Shown here piece by piece: positions 27,001 to 42,000 of a DNA stretch of 64,000 bases. Positions within the stretch are counted from its first letter, which is position 1. Each line of letters begins with the position of its first letter. A program made the translations under genes and the position numbers. Source of the DNA: Membranipora membranacea (taxonomy: Eukaryota; Bryozoa; Gymnolaemata; Cheilostomatida; Membraniporidae); NCBI GenBank assembly GCA_914767715.1, contig OU612075.1, forward strand, positions 14,012,001 to 14,076,000. The letters run 5' to 3'. A model generated the notes under the pieces. The model saw only the letters and a program-made list of their open reading frames with translations, made no database searches and had not been told where the DNA came from.

Positions 27001-30000
27001 GTAGGTAGAAAATATCTGCAAAGTTTTACTCTATAAAGCCTAGCTCCACAATCAGCTGTGTAGTGCAGAGTGTTAAACGTTTTTGGTTCTATCATTTGAA
27101 ATGGATTCTTGTGCTGTGTGCATTATAGACCATCATAAAGGTCAGAGGTACGGTAATACCTCTTTTAGTACTAATGAGATCATAGATGTCTATCTATGGT
27201 CTGAAGCATCGTACATTGAACTTTTTGACAGCAATTTATGATGCTTGTAATTGATTCCCAATGTCATGCCCAGTGGCTATTTCTTTTTTGCGTCATAAGG
27301 AAATATCGCATTACAACACCTGACAGCTAATAGCAGAGCCTAATGTCCGATTTATATCTACTCATGTTTTCCGATATATTGACTAGAGTATGAGGCGTAT
27401 CAATGCTGACAGTTTGACCCATGACAATGACCCAGACAAACAACACCAGGTAGGCAAGATGAGATATACCCCCGCCTCTATAATAGAGGGGTTTCAAATC
27501 TATCTATCCTACGGCAGCCATTAGTATATCATCCACTTCAGGTGTGTGAGGGTATGGGAGGGCCTACATTAAATGCTATATATTGTATAGATACATTTCT
27601 GATGCTTGTGCAACTGCATATATTTTCAAGCTGTTATCTTGTGTGGTGTTATTATTCACTGTGATAAGGTCAAATTTGCCCATTTATAAGACAGTTAAGG
27701 CCCTCCGTCGCAGACAAAAATTTTCATGAACTACTATCAGCCAATTTTAGCGATAAACAACGATAGTGGATGACATAGAATCTCCATGTTATATCTGTGC
27801 CCTTACTGTTACTCATCAGCAAATTTATAGTCTACTCTAGTTTATCAATATCTAATTCTACAAAATTATTCTGAGGATGTATTTAAGCTTAGTTTTAATT
27901 AAATCAGATCTGATATAATTTTTTTTTCCACGAAAACCATGATAGTACTTATCCCTAACGCCCTCTTTGACAAAATTCAAAAAACTTTTTATAATGCTCA
28001 TCAATAATCTGAGGGTACAAGGTCTTTGAGGATGTTGTTCTCAGTGGTTAAGGTAGAATTTTCCTCATGTAAGACCCAAACAGTGAGTAATTTTATTGGG
28101 TGGCTTTGTCATGCGGCCTCAAAAGAAAGAAGTTTGCCCGTTACCATGCTAATGGGCGGGGGTATTGACGCAACAAGTCAAGCTCATTTTTAAAGAGAAA
28201 CAACATTCTAGCTTTGTTTTGAAATAGTTCAATTGTAAATCTATTCAACCTCCTTCCCAGATTTTCAATATGCCACCGAAGAGAGATATCTTCAATTATT
28301 TTGTGGTAAACTTGCTAATTATTTTTCAGAATAATCTGAATTGCTAATAGTTTGAATGTTTTCATACTGATAACCCAAGATTTGCAAGCATCACTGCCTG
28401 CATGCCTACTACTTTTCCAGACCTTTTTTTATAGATGTTTCCGAGCACGTAATTGTGTACACCAAATCATTGCTCAACTTTTTAACAAAATAGCTTATGA
28501 TCTACTCTTTCCACATCATAGCCGTGATCAAAAACACTCAAGTAAGATTTGATATTGGCAAAAAATACTACACAGAGTAGTGTAGTTTTTGTTCCTTTTT
28601 TGTATGACCTCTATCAGTAATTTCTAACACAGGTAAGTAGGTAGTAGTAAGTATAGTCTGTTTTTAGTCTCAACTGATCCATTTGAAATTTTAGTGAGCA
28701 AAGTTTTTATATTTTCCAATATTGAATTTCCAAAAAACTTAACCGCTCAAGAAGATAAAATATTCCAAAATAGATAAAATACTGTCCATACAGCTTTGTT
28801 TGGGGTGGTGGAGGGAGGGGGGGGCAATTCTTTGACCCAAAAATAATTCCCGTGGTTGGCTTACCTTGGGCATACCGTCTGTTTCTCCCATTAGGAAATC
28901 TATTAGCTGATGAGTGAGAGTATCATCATTAGCCTGTCCCACTGTCTCTATAGCTAACTCAATACTCTGAGTATCCTCAATACTCTGTACCCTCAGGAAG
29001 TGCTTCAAAGCCTGTCATACAATAAATAATGTTAGAAGGTAAGCCAGTGCATCCAGAGAGAGATTAGAAAAAAAAGCTGAGAAAAAAAGACAAGTAACGT
29101 AACCACACCCAACATGGATAGAAAAAATGGATAAGGAATTTTCAGGCATCTCATCTCATTCATACACCATTCAGCTAAATCAGCATTCAATGTGTGTCAT
29201 TGTATGCTGATGCCATGAATGGTCATGGTGTACGACTTATGTCATACCGAGAACCCTTCATGGCATCATGCCAGAATTGACAGCAAAATATCATGCTTCG
29301 GAAGTACCGCTGACGCCTTATAACAGCATGTGTCACTGCGGGAGAGCATAATTTCCTGTTACAACACTTCATGAAAAGCAAGGCTTACATCATAAATACC
29401 AAATAAGGTGTCAAGAAGGTGTGCTTATGTAACTTAATATTCAACAAAACATGTTAATTGAAAATTTCATAAACAACAACACCTTTGTAAATGACTCCCT
29501 TGTTTGATGATGAAATGTACTGTTAGCCCAAGGAGGTGGAGTAGTCCATCCATACAGTAATCTCCATGAGGTCTGATGCTATCGGCCATCGAGGAAGGTC
29601 GATTGCATAAAAATCTAGTTTTGGATAGATTACACCTACCTTTGAGTAGCGTGGGATAGTCTAAGTACCTACCCTGGAGTAGTGGGGTTATACTGAGTAC
29701 CTACCCGGGAGTAGTGGGTTAGACTGAGTACCTACCATTGAGTAGCGTGGGATGGTCTAAGTACCTACCCTGGAATAGAGGGAATAGACTGAGTACCTAC
29801 CCTGGAGTACTGTTGACAGAATAAGAAGAATTTTCCTGCCATAAAATGATTCTTCTCATTCTCAAAGTGAAGCGCGATACTCTGGTAATCTTCTGGAGTT
29901 GCGTCTGAACCTGTAAACATGGAAAATTGATCATGATGAGCTCAACAGTTTGACTTCATAGGATATAATTTTTGTGCAGCACACACAATTTCTTTTATTT

Positions 30001-33000
30001 ATTCATTTGAAACTGTTGAATGACACTACATCTCATTCAGACCTGCCGTTATAACCAATTGCTTGAGACCAGGTCTAAATAATAGGGACAGTTGGATTGT
30101 GGTTCTGTCATTCCAACCATCCATCAACCACCATCTCTCCTTGAGATGGCTGATAATAAAATTTCAAGACCACCAACAACCTTCAACTGCTACATCTGCA
30201 CATTAATGAAATCATTGTTCTAACATTATGGTCATCAACCACCAAGTCATCAACAATGCAAACCTACCTAATAGTTTGTGATAAAATAAAATCTGGCAAA
30301 ACGGTTGGCGTTATAAACTTTGAATGACAAACTTACCGATGATTTCAGCGTAAGTCTCCATCTGACCATGCTGCTGAGCCAGCTGGAAAGCCTCATCGTT
30401 ACACTTACTCATCACAAGGAACTGTATAGCTGTGCCAAAATCATTCAGCTTGATGAAGAATTTAGCGACCATCTTTGCGCCGTCGACAGATTCGGACTCG
30501 CGTACAACTCGTACAGCTTCGTCTGGGTTCTGCAGGTGATCCAGCTGAATTCTAAGGAAATTATTGAAAAATTATTAATAAATATATATTGGTGCTCATC
30601 AGGATTATACTATTACAATTGTCATGAGTTGAAATATGTCAATACCAACATATTGTATATTCTTCATTGCCTTGAGTAGAGTATGCCACAAGCAAATAAT
30701 CATAGATATAACCAGTAAAATATTAAATCTAAGTAAGAGTTGTCAGACAGACAGAGAACCACCAATGTAATAGCTATTAGATTATTGATGCTTGTTCTCT
30801 GATTCAGTTCGAATATCACAGAGTTGAGAAACTAGCGTAGAAGGTGCAGCAGGGCCATTAATGTCAAATATTTTGATGCAAGGGGTCTGCCCCAACCCCC
30901 CTTCCTTAAAAAAAGGTGTGAACCACCCACCTGATAACATTATCCCAGTCTTTGGCTGAAGCATAAGCAGCAGCCGCTTCTTTGTATTTCCCATCTTGTT
31001 CCTTAGCTTTAGCATACTGTGAGTGAATCTTTGGTGACGAAACCTGGGGCAACAACTCTCCAACCTTATTCCTGTGAATAGAACAAAATTTGTCATATTG
31101 AAGGTATATTATTCACCAGGAACATTGTACAAGGAAGTCTAGTGTTATTCATGAAGGACAATCCATAAATTAATTTACGTTTGGTTATGCCACTAAAAAT
31201 TTGCTAAATTTTGTTACACATATTTGATAATATTTTCACTTTTGTGAGCATCTGATCTGCTTATCTTATGCCCCTCACACTGTATAGAATGGAAAAGTCA
31301 GATATGGGCATTGCACGCCACAAAACTGTAGGTAGAAATCAATGAGGAACCTGAATAGAAAAAAAAAGTCAACCTCCGGCGGGACTCGAACCCGCAATCC
31401 CCTGCTTAGGAGGCAGATGCCTTATCCATTAGGCCACGGAGGCTGGTCTGTCACGTGGGAAAATTTATCTGATGTAGTATCATACAGACAATACTTGTTC
31501 TATTCTATATTGTGATTGGTCGACGGTAAACACTTTTGCTGTGATTTATACTTTTAAAGCATGGGATTGGCTAGAAAGCCTCACCAGTTTTTAACACGCA
31601 TGGTGCCACAGCTCTTAAAGTAAGGGGGATAACTCTATCACTTGAAATAAATGTCAGGAGAAGGGATTATCTTCAGCAATGAACTCCCTCGGAGTTCAGT
31701 GTATACAGCAACTAATGTATCTTTATTCTTTATCACTACGCCACACATACAGGAGTGCTAGAAAAATGTAATGTAGTTTGTTTGTCTCATAATTATTGAC
31801 TCTCACATACCAGTTTTTACTTCTAATATAGACAGAGGCAGCCTTATCCCAGTATTCTCCCTTCTCATATAGCAGTGCTGCCTCTGACCACTGCTTCATC
31901 GTCTCCAGTATCCCTGCACATTCCTTCTTTAGTACTCTACTTGGCATCTTCAAGGCCATATTTACTCCTCTGAAATTACAGGAAACCGAGTGAGGGAAAA
32001 TGAGAAAATACCTTCCGACTATCAATCATCACCTTAACTAATAATAACTAGCTGTCAGTCAATCTCTACAACTTTTTTGGTACATAGTTTGTTCCAATAC
32101 TTTTATGTAATGTATGCAGCTCAGTAGGTAAAAGATATCGAACCTTCTGATATCACCAGTCCTGATACTCATTCTGGCCACTCCGGCTGCGCAGGCCTCA
32201 TCATGATCTCTCCTAGCCTCCTCTCTAGTGATGCCTGACTCGTAATGTTTGAGGGCGTTAGATGAGTCACCCGTAAACTCGAGTTGCTGCGCATACTCTT
32301 TACTGATGTAAGGTATCTGATCTGGGGCTAATCGGCGAGCCAGACTGAGAGCGCTATCCCAGTGCATCAAATCTCGTCTCATCTAAAATATACGGTACAA
32401 ATGGTGGTTATACATGGAGATGACGCCATAGTCTGTAGTTTACATGCACTGCTGGGTTGAAAAAATGTCAAGCTCCACATCATTTCTAATTTAAGTGATA
32501 AATGCCATATTGTATATAACTTTTGTATTAGTTTGTTGTCAAGAATTTTATTTGATTAAACATGCTGTTTTTGTTATGAGTTTGTTTGGTGCTTTTTTGA
32601 GGCAAAAGGCTGTAATTATGTTGGCTTGCTATCATCCCAGTATGATGCCTAGATAATTAAATTGCTATTTAAGACTATTTAAGAATGGGAAGGTTACATA
32701 GCAACAGTGGTACACTATCAGCTTGATGAGTTGATCTTGAGTGTTGCTACCGGCTATATGATATTGTAATGCTGCTGCTGACAGCGACCCATCTCAAATG
32801 TCAACCACTTAGACTAGCAGGAGAAAAGATACAAATCTTACATCTAGGGCTGCCAGTGGGTGACTCGACTCCATAAAGGCTGACTGGGCAGCATCAAACT
32901 CAGCTAGAAACATGGCTATATATCCTGACAATAGCTTGTGATCCTCAAGATTACGTATCTTGTGTAGGGACATCACCATACCCACATCACCTACATGTCT

Positions 33001-36000
33001 GTACACCCGCAGAGCTATCAATATAATAATAGCGATTATACACTTTAATTACAGTGTTACATCAGGTAAAAATAAAGGATTATAATTAAACGAGAGTGGC
33101 TTTAAAATGAGGAACTCTAAATACAGTTTGAAGTCCAATCCAACCTGGGCTTATTCATTTCTCCTTGCCAACATCATGTTTTACAAAGTCTATTTAGATA
33201 GTAATAATTGAGAACAGCTTACCAAAATCAATATCCAAAGCTCGCATCGCAGCTTTTCCCATCTGCTGCCACGCCTCCATAGAATTAAGGTGCTTACAGA
33301 AATTCCAGGCATCCTTAAACCTCTTTAGTCTGATACATTGCTCCAATGCTTTACTCAACTACAAGGGAAATGGAATTTCATGGTAGGTTAGCAAATAATT
33401 AGGAAGCGCGCATGGTGACCGCAGAAGGAATTTTAGGTGGATTGGCAGTAAGAATGTCCCATGGGATTCAATTTCAGCAGCATTTATATCACGGAGTCCT
33501 CTGTGCACTTAACTGAGACCGATATGTATGAAGTATTACAAAGAATAGGGCAAGTACTCATGACCCCAATCCAGTCTACCTTCAGAATCATTATTGGAAT
33601 GAAATTGATCTAGGAAACTTGGTCTATGGGTTGTTTGAACTTAAAACAGCCAACAATATCAAGTTTCCATTCCCTAACTACATGATCTTTTTCTAGGACT
33701 TTCATCGATATGTAGTAATTTTTACACTGATATATCAAGTTTCTCATATAGAACATGAAGTTAGAATTGTCCTTCCTAAATATCAGTACGAAGGAAGTTG
33801 ATTAATGGAGGCTGGACTGGCCAAAATTTATTCTAACCTAGTCAATAAAGCTGTTGGGATGTACAGCGCATGTCACCATGTCAAGTCATGACAGTCAATA
33901 GAATATACCTGTTGTGTCACTTCCCACTATCAAAATGATTTTGAAAATTACTGCTCTTTTGAGAGCCTCACATTTTGTTATCACATGTTGGGCGCTTCTA
34001 AGCGACGCTAAATGGCCACAATAATAGAATGCATGGCTGACTATGCATAAAATGTGCTAAAAAATAATGGAAAACCTGTAAACCAGTAACACTATAATAT
34101 CTTACATCAGTTTGCGTGAGATCTTGGGCCCTGCTTCTAGTGTGAGATTCCAGCACAATGTTCATCACCTTACCACTAGGGGTCTGAAGTGTGACCTCCC
34201 CACAATTCAGTAATATAGGCACTGTACCAAACGGGAGCTTAGTCTTTCCGGCCAGGGTACACTCATTACCTGAAGAGGAAAACAAGTACTTTATTTATTG
34301 AGGATCTTATATCTTTCATCTCCAATTGAGAAAAACGAGTCACCATATCCATCGTCACCTCAACCAGACCCAACTAAAATCATCAGCACCATACAACCAA
34401 GTCATCATTTATAAGCGCAGAGTACCATACTGTGTGATGTATAATAGCAACATTGAATTTTGTTGTATATTTGTGTATATTTTGTCTCATGGACATGTTA
34501 CATTCATGAGTTGAAGACACGAAGCACTACTTGATGGCTGTTGTAAAAGTGCATGCAGACTTACACTACCGGTAGATCATTCAAAGTATTGCAAAATTAG
34601 GATTTACTTGTTATAACCCTCCACCTTGCCCAGCATAGAGGAAGACAGCATTAGCTAGTATATTCATCATTACCTGGCCTCAAGCTGGTTGTCATGAACT
34701 CATTAATACTTCCCATGCATTGTGATCATATTGTCTATTTTCAGTGATAAAAGGGGTAACAGTTCACTGCTTGTACTTTGGTCCAGGGTGCTGTTGGTGG
34801 CATTACGCTAACCACCCCTTGTGTGCTGCTGACGCTGTTAATGGAATTCCACCAACGGCAACCTGGACAAAAGTTCAACCGCGTAGATTATGGATGTATC
34901 AATAGAACAGCAAGGGTTTGGCATGCATTATCGGGATAAAAGGTTATCATTGCTTGTCGTGCTCCTAGCTGCTTCTTGCATTCACTAAGTATGAAAATGC
35001 ATGCTTTATCGTGTAGGCCTACCACTATACCACAAATCAAGGATAACCGATGTGCATTATGGACTGGATAATGATGAAAATAAACTGCCCCTTATCTGTT
35101 GAAAGTCTAGCGGTAATATAAACGATCTTTGCGCCTAAATATTACTTACAGAAACCTTTATGTCCATCTTCGGCTGTTTAAAATAATAATGTATTAACAA
35201 ATCAGAGATGAAGTCTTGCAAAAAAATAAACAGCTTCCCCTCACAAATCAGGAAGTTATCAATCAAAGGCGGTCATAATATAACCTGGCTTCCATACTAT
35301 AATATAATATGGAAGCCAAGTTTTCATCACAGGCTGAGGAAGAGTCCACCTATACTACCTATACGCTTTCCTTTGTAAGATACAAACACAATATTATACT
35401 CTAAAATGTGTCACTGTGACATATGACATGGAGGCAGAGAGATCTAGGAAACATTCATCATCATTATCATTGCCTACAGGAAAACTTTGTTGTCCCCGTG
35501 TGTTGACCTATGTACTTCATAAAAGTCAGGTAGATGTTTTTTTAAAGACTTTTTCAATAGTGGACTAAGATCAAACAGACCTTTCATGGTGTGTTTGGAG
35601 TAGATGAACGAATATATGATCTCGTTATCGTAAGCTAAGAATATTCCTCTGTCATCATGACTATTCTCCCATAGAATACCTCGAGCCTGATGAGGGAATT
35701 CCTGTATCTCAACAAGCTCATCATTCACCTGTACAATGTGGATACCAAGAGAAGGTAGGATTAACATTCAGACAGTTGTAAGTGTGAAGAAGGTCGCGCA
35801 TTCACAAAATGTAGAACTTGTCATAGGCCAGATTCATAATACATAGTGTAAAAAGTGAATAAATTTGAAATTGAGGCAGGATTTGGAAATAAAACTGTAG
35901 AGCGTATTTTGATGATCTTTTAGTTTACTTGTCACCAACAAGCTTCGTCAATGGGCAATTGGCATAGTCCTTATTGGTCTCTCAAGATACTAAGATCGGA

Positions 36001-39000
36001 CATGTTTCTCCATCAAATGATTAATCCATTATTATCTCTTACACTTAGCTCAAATGGTTTGATACAAATCCCTTAGTCAACTCACCGGGTTATACACATA
36101 CCCATCCATTTTATCATCGACAAATATGAGCCTGGTACCCGAGTGATCCGGATAGAGTTGTCTTATCCCTGCTAGATGTCTGAACTCGTTAACATACGCC
36201 CAATCCTCTATAAAGAAGTACTTAATATCTCCATTCTGTAAAGAAAGTAGAATAATGTTAGCATATGTTCTGTGTGTCTTCTAAATATTGGAGATATTTC
36301 TAGGATGATAAAATCAACTTGGCTGCAGCACAATGCCTCAAAAAATGTCTTGACAACAGTATGGTACTTAGCATGGTGTTATGCCATAGCATAAGTTTTC
36401 TATTGGATCAATTATTGTACAATTTGATGATATATTATTTCTCAGGAGAATTCACAATAATATACAGAAACAAGAGACTGCAGCTCATCAATAAATTTAC
36501 TGGCTGGCAAAACCACTATTTATAAACGTTAGTGCACAGTATAGACTATAAAGACCATGTCATTGTTCCAACTAAAGAGATCTCCTTGGGAGTGGACGAG
36601 AGGACTTAGACATGTACATGAGCCTATCAAAGCTTTTATCTTTCAATCATCGAATGGAATAAGGATTTACAGCCTCTTCACATCAGTTCTAAACTAACTT
36701 ACATCAGTGCCGTATATGAGGAACTCATTAGTCATATCATGACATAAGATACGTGTATCACTATTAGGCTCAGGGAATAGTCTCCCCTCCCTCTCCTCAT
36801 CCACGCCGCTGTTCTCTGAATCAATCTATAACATACATTAATATGCATCATGTTATCAATCACGAGGTGGACATTTTGCATATGGCGTCAGGGCACTGAA
36901 ACAAACTATACTTTAACCGTAAATCAGGCTATCGGAGCAAGTCTTGTTAAACACTAGCTCAATTATCGATTGAATATATATTCTCAGCAGCGATCGCTTC
37001 AGATAACAGCCTTGACGCTTTTGTGACAGTCATCCAATTAAAAAACTCTCAGGCACCATGTCAACCCATATATGACATATTCTACAGGAACGTCATCTTA
37101 GTTTTGATAATTTCGATGCTACTACCGACCATATGGTCATCGATGTACATGCTGACTCACTGTATGAAGTTGGAGCTTGCCATCGAATCTGACAGCAGCA
37201 TAGTCTTCATTTAGCTTGATGGCCTGAACTGTACCCAGATATTCTCTGTCCCTCAGCTTAACAGGACCTGAAAATAAACAGTTACATCTTAGATAACAAA
37301 TATACATCAGCATCATTTACATAAATAAATATAGTATAGAGAGTAATCCCCTCATTCCTCCCGGTCCCCCCCCCCCCCACCAATCAACAGTGGGAGGATA
37401 ACTTCTTGCAATCTATATGTTGATAAGTGATCTCACCACTTAATTTACATCAAGGCAAGAATTGTGTTTTAGAGAGCAGTCAAAGTGAGAGTGTAATGAG
37501 AGTGACATGTTACAAGGCAATAAATTTCCTACTGATAGGTTCGTTTTTAACATATTAGACAAATACAATGTTCATCGACAATCCAAACTGCATCAACATG
37601 GACACTAAAACATGCAATGGTAATATATTGTCTAGTAAGATTCAGTCACTGCAAACAAAAACTCATAGGGATCAGTAATTAAGGGCTAAAATCATCATAG
37701 AATTTGGACAGATAGCGATACCATGGGCACTAATACAACGCCACAGTACAAAAACAAAGTTGAAAGATCTGTTGAACTGGGATTCCACGTAAATTTCTTC
37801 AAAATTGGTTTTGTAGATGGCTGCTTTTGTTTTAATTACAACATTCACAAGTTGACAGTCACAAACTTGTAGCCCTTAGACAAAAGACCACATGATAACA
37901 ACCGAGAATTACCCATCTGTGACATGGCGTGACGCAGCTCAGATGGTGTCATGTACTTCAAACTGAACACTTTGTAATCATCAAATTTTGAAATGAGTAA
38001 ATGTTTTAGAGCAGCAATACCAACAACAAGAAGAGTGTCCGGAAGATTTCAAGCCTGACGCCCATATAAGGCGGCAACACAACGCTAATACATTTTTGAA
38101 AGGTTAGTTAGTTTTCTCTTCAAATTAGAACAGCCAGCCAATTGTCAAAAGTGGAGACCTCTCAACAACAAAACATTGTCTACCAGAAGAGAAACCGAAC
38201 TAGTCAAGAATAAAAGTATAGGAGAGTGTTGTAGCGTTGTTGCCACAAAGAGGGCCAAGCCAATAAACACAATACATCTATGTAAAAGAGAAAATTAATA
38301 AGGTGTTGGAAGAATGAGCTAGGTGCACTAAAGCATCTACTTAACTTACCACCGAATAAATGCATTCGGCCTTGGAGTGATCTAATGTTTGTCAACTCTC
38401 GTGCTATAAAACATCAGTACGAAAAGTCTGACACTGTTCATGGCGCTTACACACAATCAACAAAATGATGTTTTTCAAATTTCCATTAAGCCCAATCAGG
38501 CGCCCTATTAGAGCTATATTAAGAGAGGGAAATTGGTGGAGCCAATTAGAGTTTAAAATCCCATTGCAGACAGCAAGACGAGGGTGCTGCAAATTGATCA
38601 AGATAATGAACATTGTAATCATCCAATCCATGTGACTGACATTACACTGGGGACCATGCAGCTTTTAGTGGTGAAAAGATGAAGACAGTGAGAAGTTACA
38701 CTGACATGTACTGGTTCACACTGGAAACAGATTTACCATAAGAATTACCAGAGTGATAATACATCGACCCTAATAATAGTAGAATAAATACAACACTAAA
38801 AAGATGAAAATTACAAGGATGCCAAAACCTTATTTCTGATGTCTTATAAGCTTTGTTGCCAATGAATTAGGCATCAGGAGAGGGGAAAGAGTATATTGAG
38901 ACAAACGCTCTGCAAAAGTTGCCGTCACCCTCAACCTAACGTGAACTGGTCTAGGGTGGTTTCTAACAGGGTTGTGAATATGACGATGTCGTGCAAGTGA

Positions 39001-42000
39001 TACAAGCATATACTTCCTCTAAGCCAAAGTATGCATGCCATCAAGTTCAATCATTCTGATCAATAACTAAAAGGTCTGGAGTATATCAATCACTCATACT
39101 AAGAAGTAGAATCAATGAGTCGACCATGCGATGAAATCTGAGTCAATAGGTCAAAAATCTAACCAATTGTAGGAATCGGGTCACAAGATAAAATAGAATG
39201 AGACTAACCACCAGGAGCTAGCACATAGAACCACACTCTGTTATTCATCCCAGTAGCTAGATGATATGGACCCAAGGCTACAAACGAAGGCTCCACGTCT
39301 ATCGGTACCGTGATCGGCTGCTCGCCATTTACTGAATCCTGGATAGTTACCTGTATAATACAAATAGGAAAAACATGTGCAGGTCAAAAACTAACGCAGA
39401 CAAAGTATAAACTAAAAAAAGATAATCGCTCTCCATATGAGAGTAAAACAGAAACCAGAACTTATATTGGGAAGTATGAGACTGCTAGGTTATTGCTAGG
39501 TTATATGCAAAGCCAATCAATCTGTAGGTGTTTTTGTCCTGTGTTAAATATTGTCCTTTGTTACCAGGATAGCAGTTGATTTTTTTACTATAGGACAGAA
39601 TTGATGTAAATATTGAAGCACCAAATGTTTTAGATAATTGAAAGTAATTTTGTTTTTCCAGTTGTGGTCAAAACCTTAGTCTGCCCAAATTTTAATCCAC
39701 ACAATTTTTATATGACTAGCCCGATACAGACGAGAGATTCTTACCTCGAGTAGAGATGTGAGGTACGCTATTCTTGTGTTGAATGAGTCACCGAGTATCG
39801 GTAGTCTCGTCAGGTAGACATGCAGGTTACCTCTAGGTGTGGAGATAGCTATAAGCTGACCATCGTCTGTCCATGAGATCTGATCTATAGATCTCTCCTC
39901 GTCTAGAGTTATGATAGACGTTACCTCCTTCATATCACTGGCCATGTGTATACGTACACTGTGCAAAAATCAATATACACCATAAACCTATCGACCTAGC
40001 CAAATCAGTAGTAACGTGGATATAACAAGAGGTGCATGTTACTTGAATCAACTACAAATATGGATGAACTTTATATGTCATATTAACAGCTTGTAAATTT
40101 TAATAAAAAAAATATCATGCTTATTATAATTCACAAGGTTGCGTGACCTGCACCGACGGAGTAACAAGGACTCAGCCTTAATATTACTACGCAGTCACAG
40201 TAATACATTTAGTAAATTTATCAGCGAATATGAGAAACTGTAATACATCCTCTGCTCCGATAACTGAAGGGTATGCCTCAAAAATTCAGTTGCTCATGTA
40301 CAACACACCTGTTATCTCCAGCAGAGGCAGCCATATCGATACTTGTATTGATATCTATAGAAGTGAGCCTATCCTTGTGATCTCTAGACTGATATAACTC
40401 CTGACCTATCTCCTTTATGTGAGTGGATATCACCACAAAATGTCCATGCGAAAAACCGATCAAAATATATCCATCACCGAACCTACAAACATTAAAACAC
40501 ACTGTAGATTCAAATGAGAAGGGGAAAAATGAAAGGCTGCTTTCAAGAGAAATCATACTATATTGATACATGGTTTTCTTATTTTGGAATTTACTTCATT
40601 TTCTGAATTGTGTTAATTACTTGGGAGTTACTCTCTCCTTGACATGTCATGTCAATAAGTGGGCAACTCCAAATTGCATAAATTGCCAATAGTATTCAGC
40701 CAGGGAGGTCTCCCACCCTCCCTGATTCAGCTAACAGACCAGGGAGTTTGGGACAAACTCCTTGCACAGACTGTACAACTGCAAATGTTGAATGGTAAAC
40801 TCACCACTTATAGTCCACGATATTTCCATACTTCTGCTGGAATGCAAGTTCTATTGGGTTATCTGGATCACTCATGTTAAAGAGAAACAGTGACTTTTTG
40901 CCCAGTACCAGACTCACCTGCAAACCAACAAATGTTTATTAAAGACACGGGAGTCTGGATTGAATGTGAATATCAACACTTAATTATATTCAAAAATGAA
41001 AATGATGATGTGATTGGTGGCGATCCCTGAGTTATTTTTGCAACACACGTAGGCAGTAAGCTGATGATCTGCATTTTGGGAATTAATTTATTACTGAGTT
41101 TGGTTACTCTGTGACACACATCCGCTTGACAGGGTGGTGTTAATTTTGCTCTTTGTCTAACATCATATTGTGTGTAAACTCACAGTATCTTCGCCGATCC
41201 TACTTCTCTCATCCATCTTCATCTCACTGAAGTGCACATCACTGGGTGTATCTCTCAGACTAGATTGTCGTATCGTGTCTCCGTCAGCGTTACTCACACT
41301 TATCGTTCTGTCATCACTGCCCAGAGCCAGTAACCCTCCCTTACTCCACGCACCGCAGGTTATACGCTTTGTGTGCTTACCGAGGATTGGGATTTTCCTG
41401 GATATAAAAGGAATGAATGATGATCTAAGTTTTTTCATTGATGGCTTCAAAAGATTCTTACTTATCTTTATCTGGTTAGTGATTCATCCAGAAGAACAAA
41501 CCTTTCAATGAGTACAAAACTATCTCAAAATGTCCCATTGTGTAGCATTTAAAATTCACACTTATTAGTTGATTAACCAAGAAACGTCTTCAGTCATGGA
41601 AGAATATCAAAAACTATTTAAATCCTATGGTGTATTTTATTATCTAGACCTGTTTAATAACCAAATTTATTTCCATGTGAGGCCATCTGTATGTGTCCGG
41701 TCTTGTAACTTTTTCACATTTATGTTATAATATATGACAAACTATACCTTGAAGTACTATGGTTATATATGAGTAGATTTCCTTTACCAGTACCAATAGC
41801 TAACAGCGATCCAGTCTTTGACCATGATAGAAATGTCAAAGGGTCTCTGATAAAAAACAACAACATTGAATATGAAGTTGAAGAGACTGCATCACATGAG
41901 TTTATGTGCCAACCAAAAGCATTCAACCATTATAAATAATAAATTTTTATCAAAGGAAATATGTTTCATTGAATGCCTCATCAGGTTATATTGGAGCAGC

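Noticed and set aside
27144-27201. Two more palindrome-like stretches near 27144 and 27178.
   Set aside because: Ends are incomplete and flanking repeats absent; at best decayed copies.
33493-33508. Palindrome CACGGAGTCCTCTGTG resembling the miniature elements.
   Set aside because: Flanking 7-mers (TTTATAT and CACTTAA) do not match.
35286-35322. Inverted repeat TGGCTTCCAT / ATGGAAGCCA.
   Set aside because: No CA...TG ends and no matching flanks; recorded only as a hairpin.
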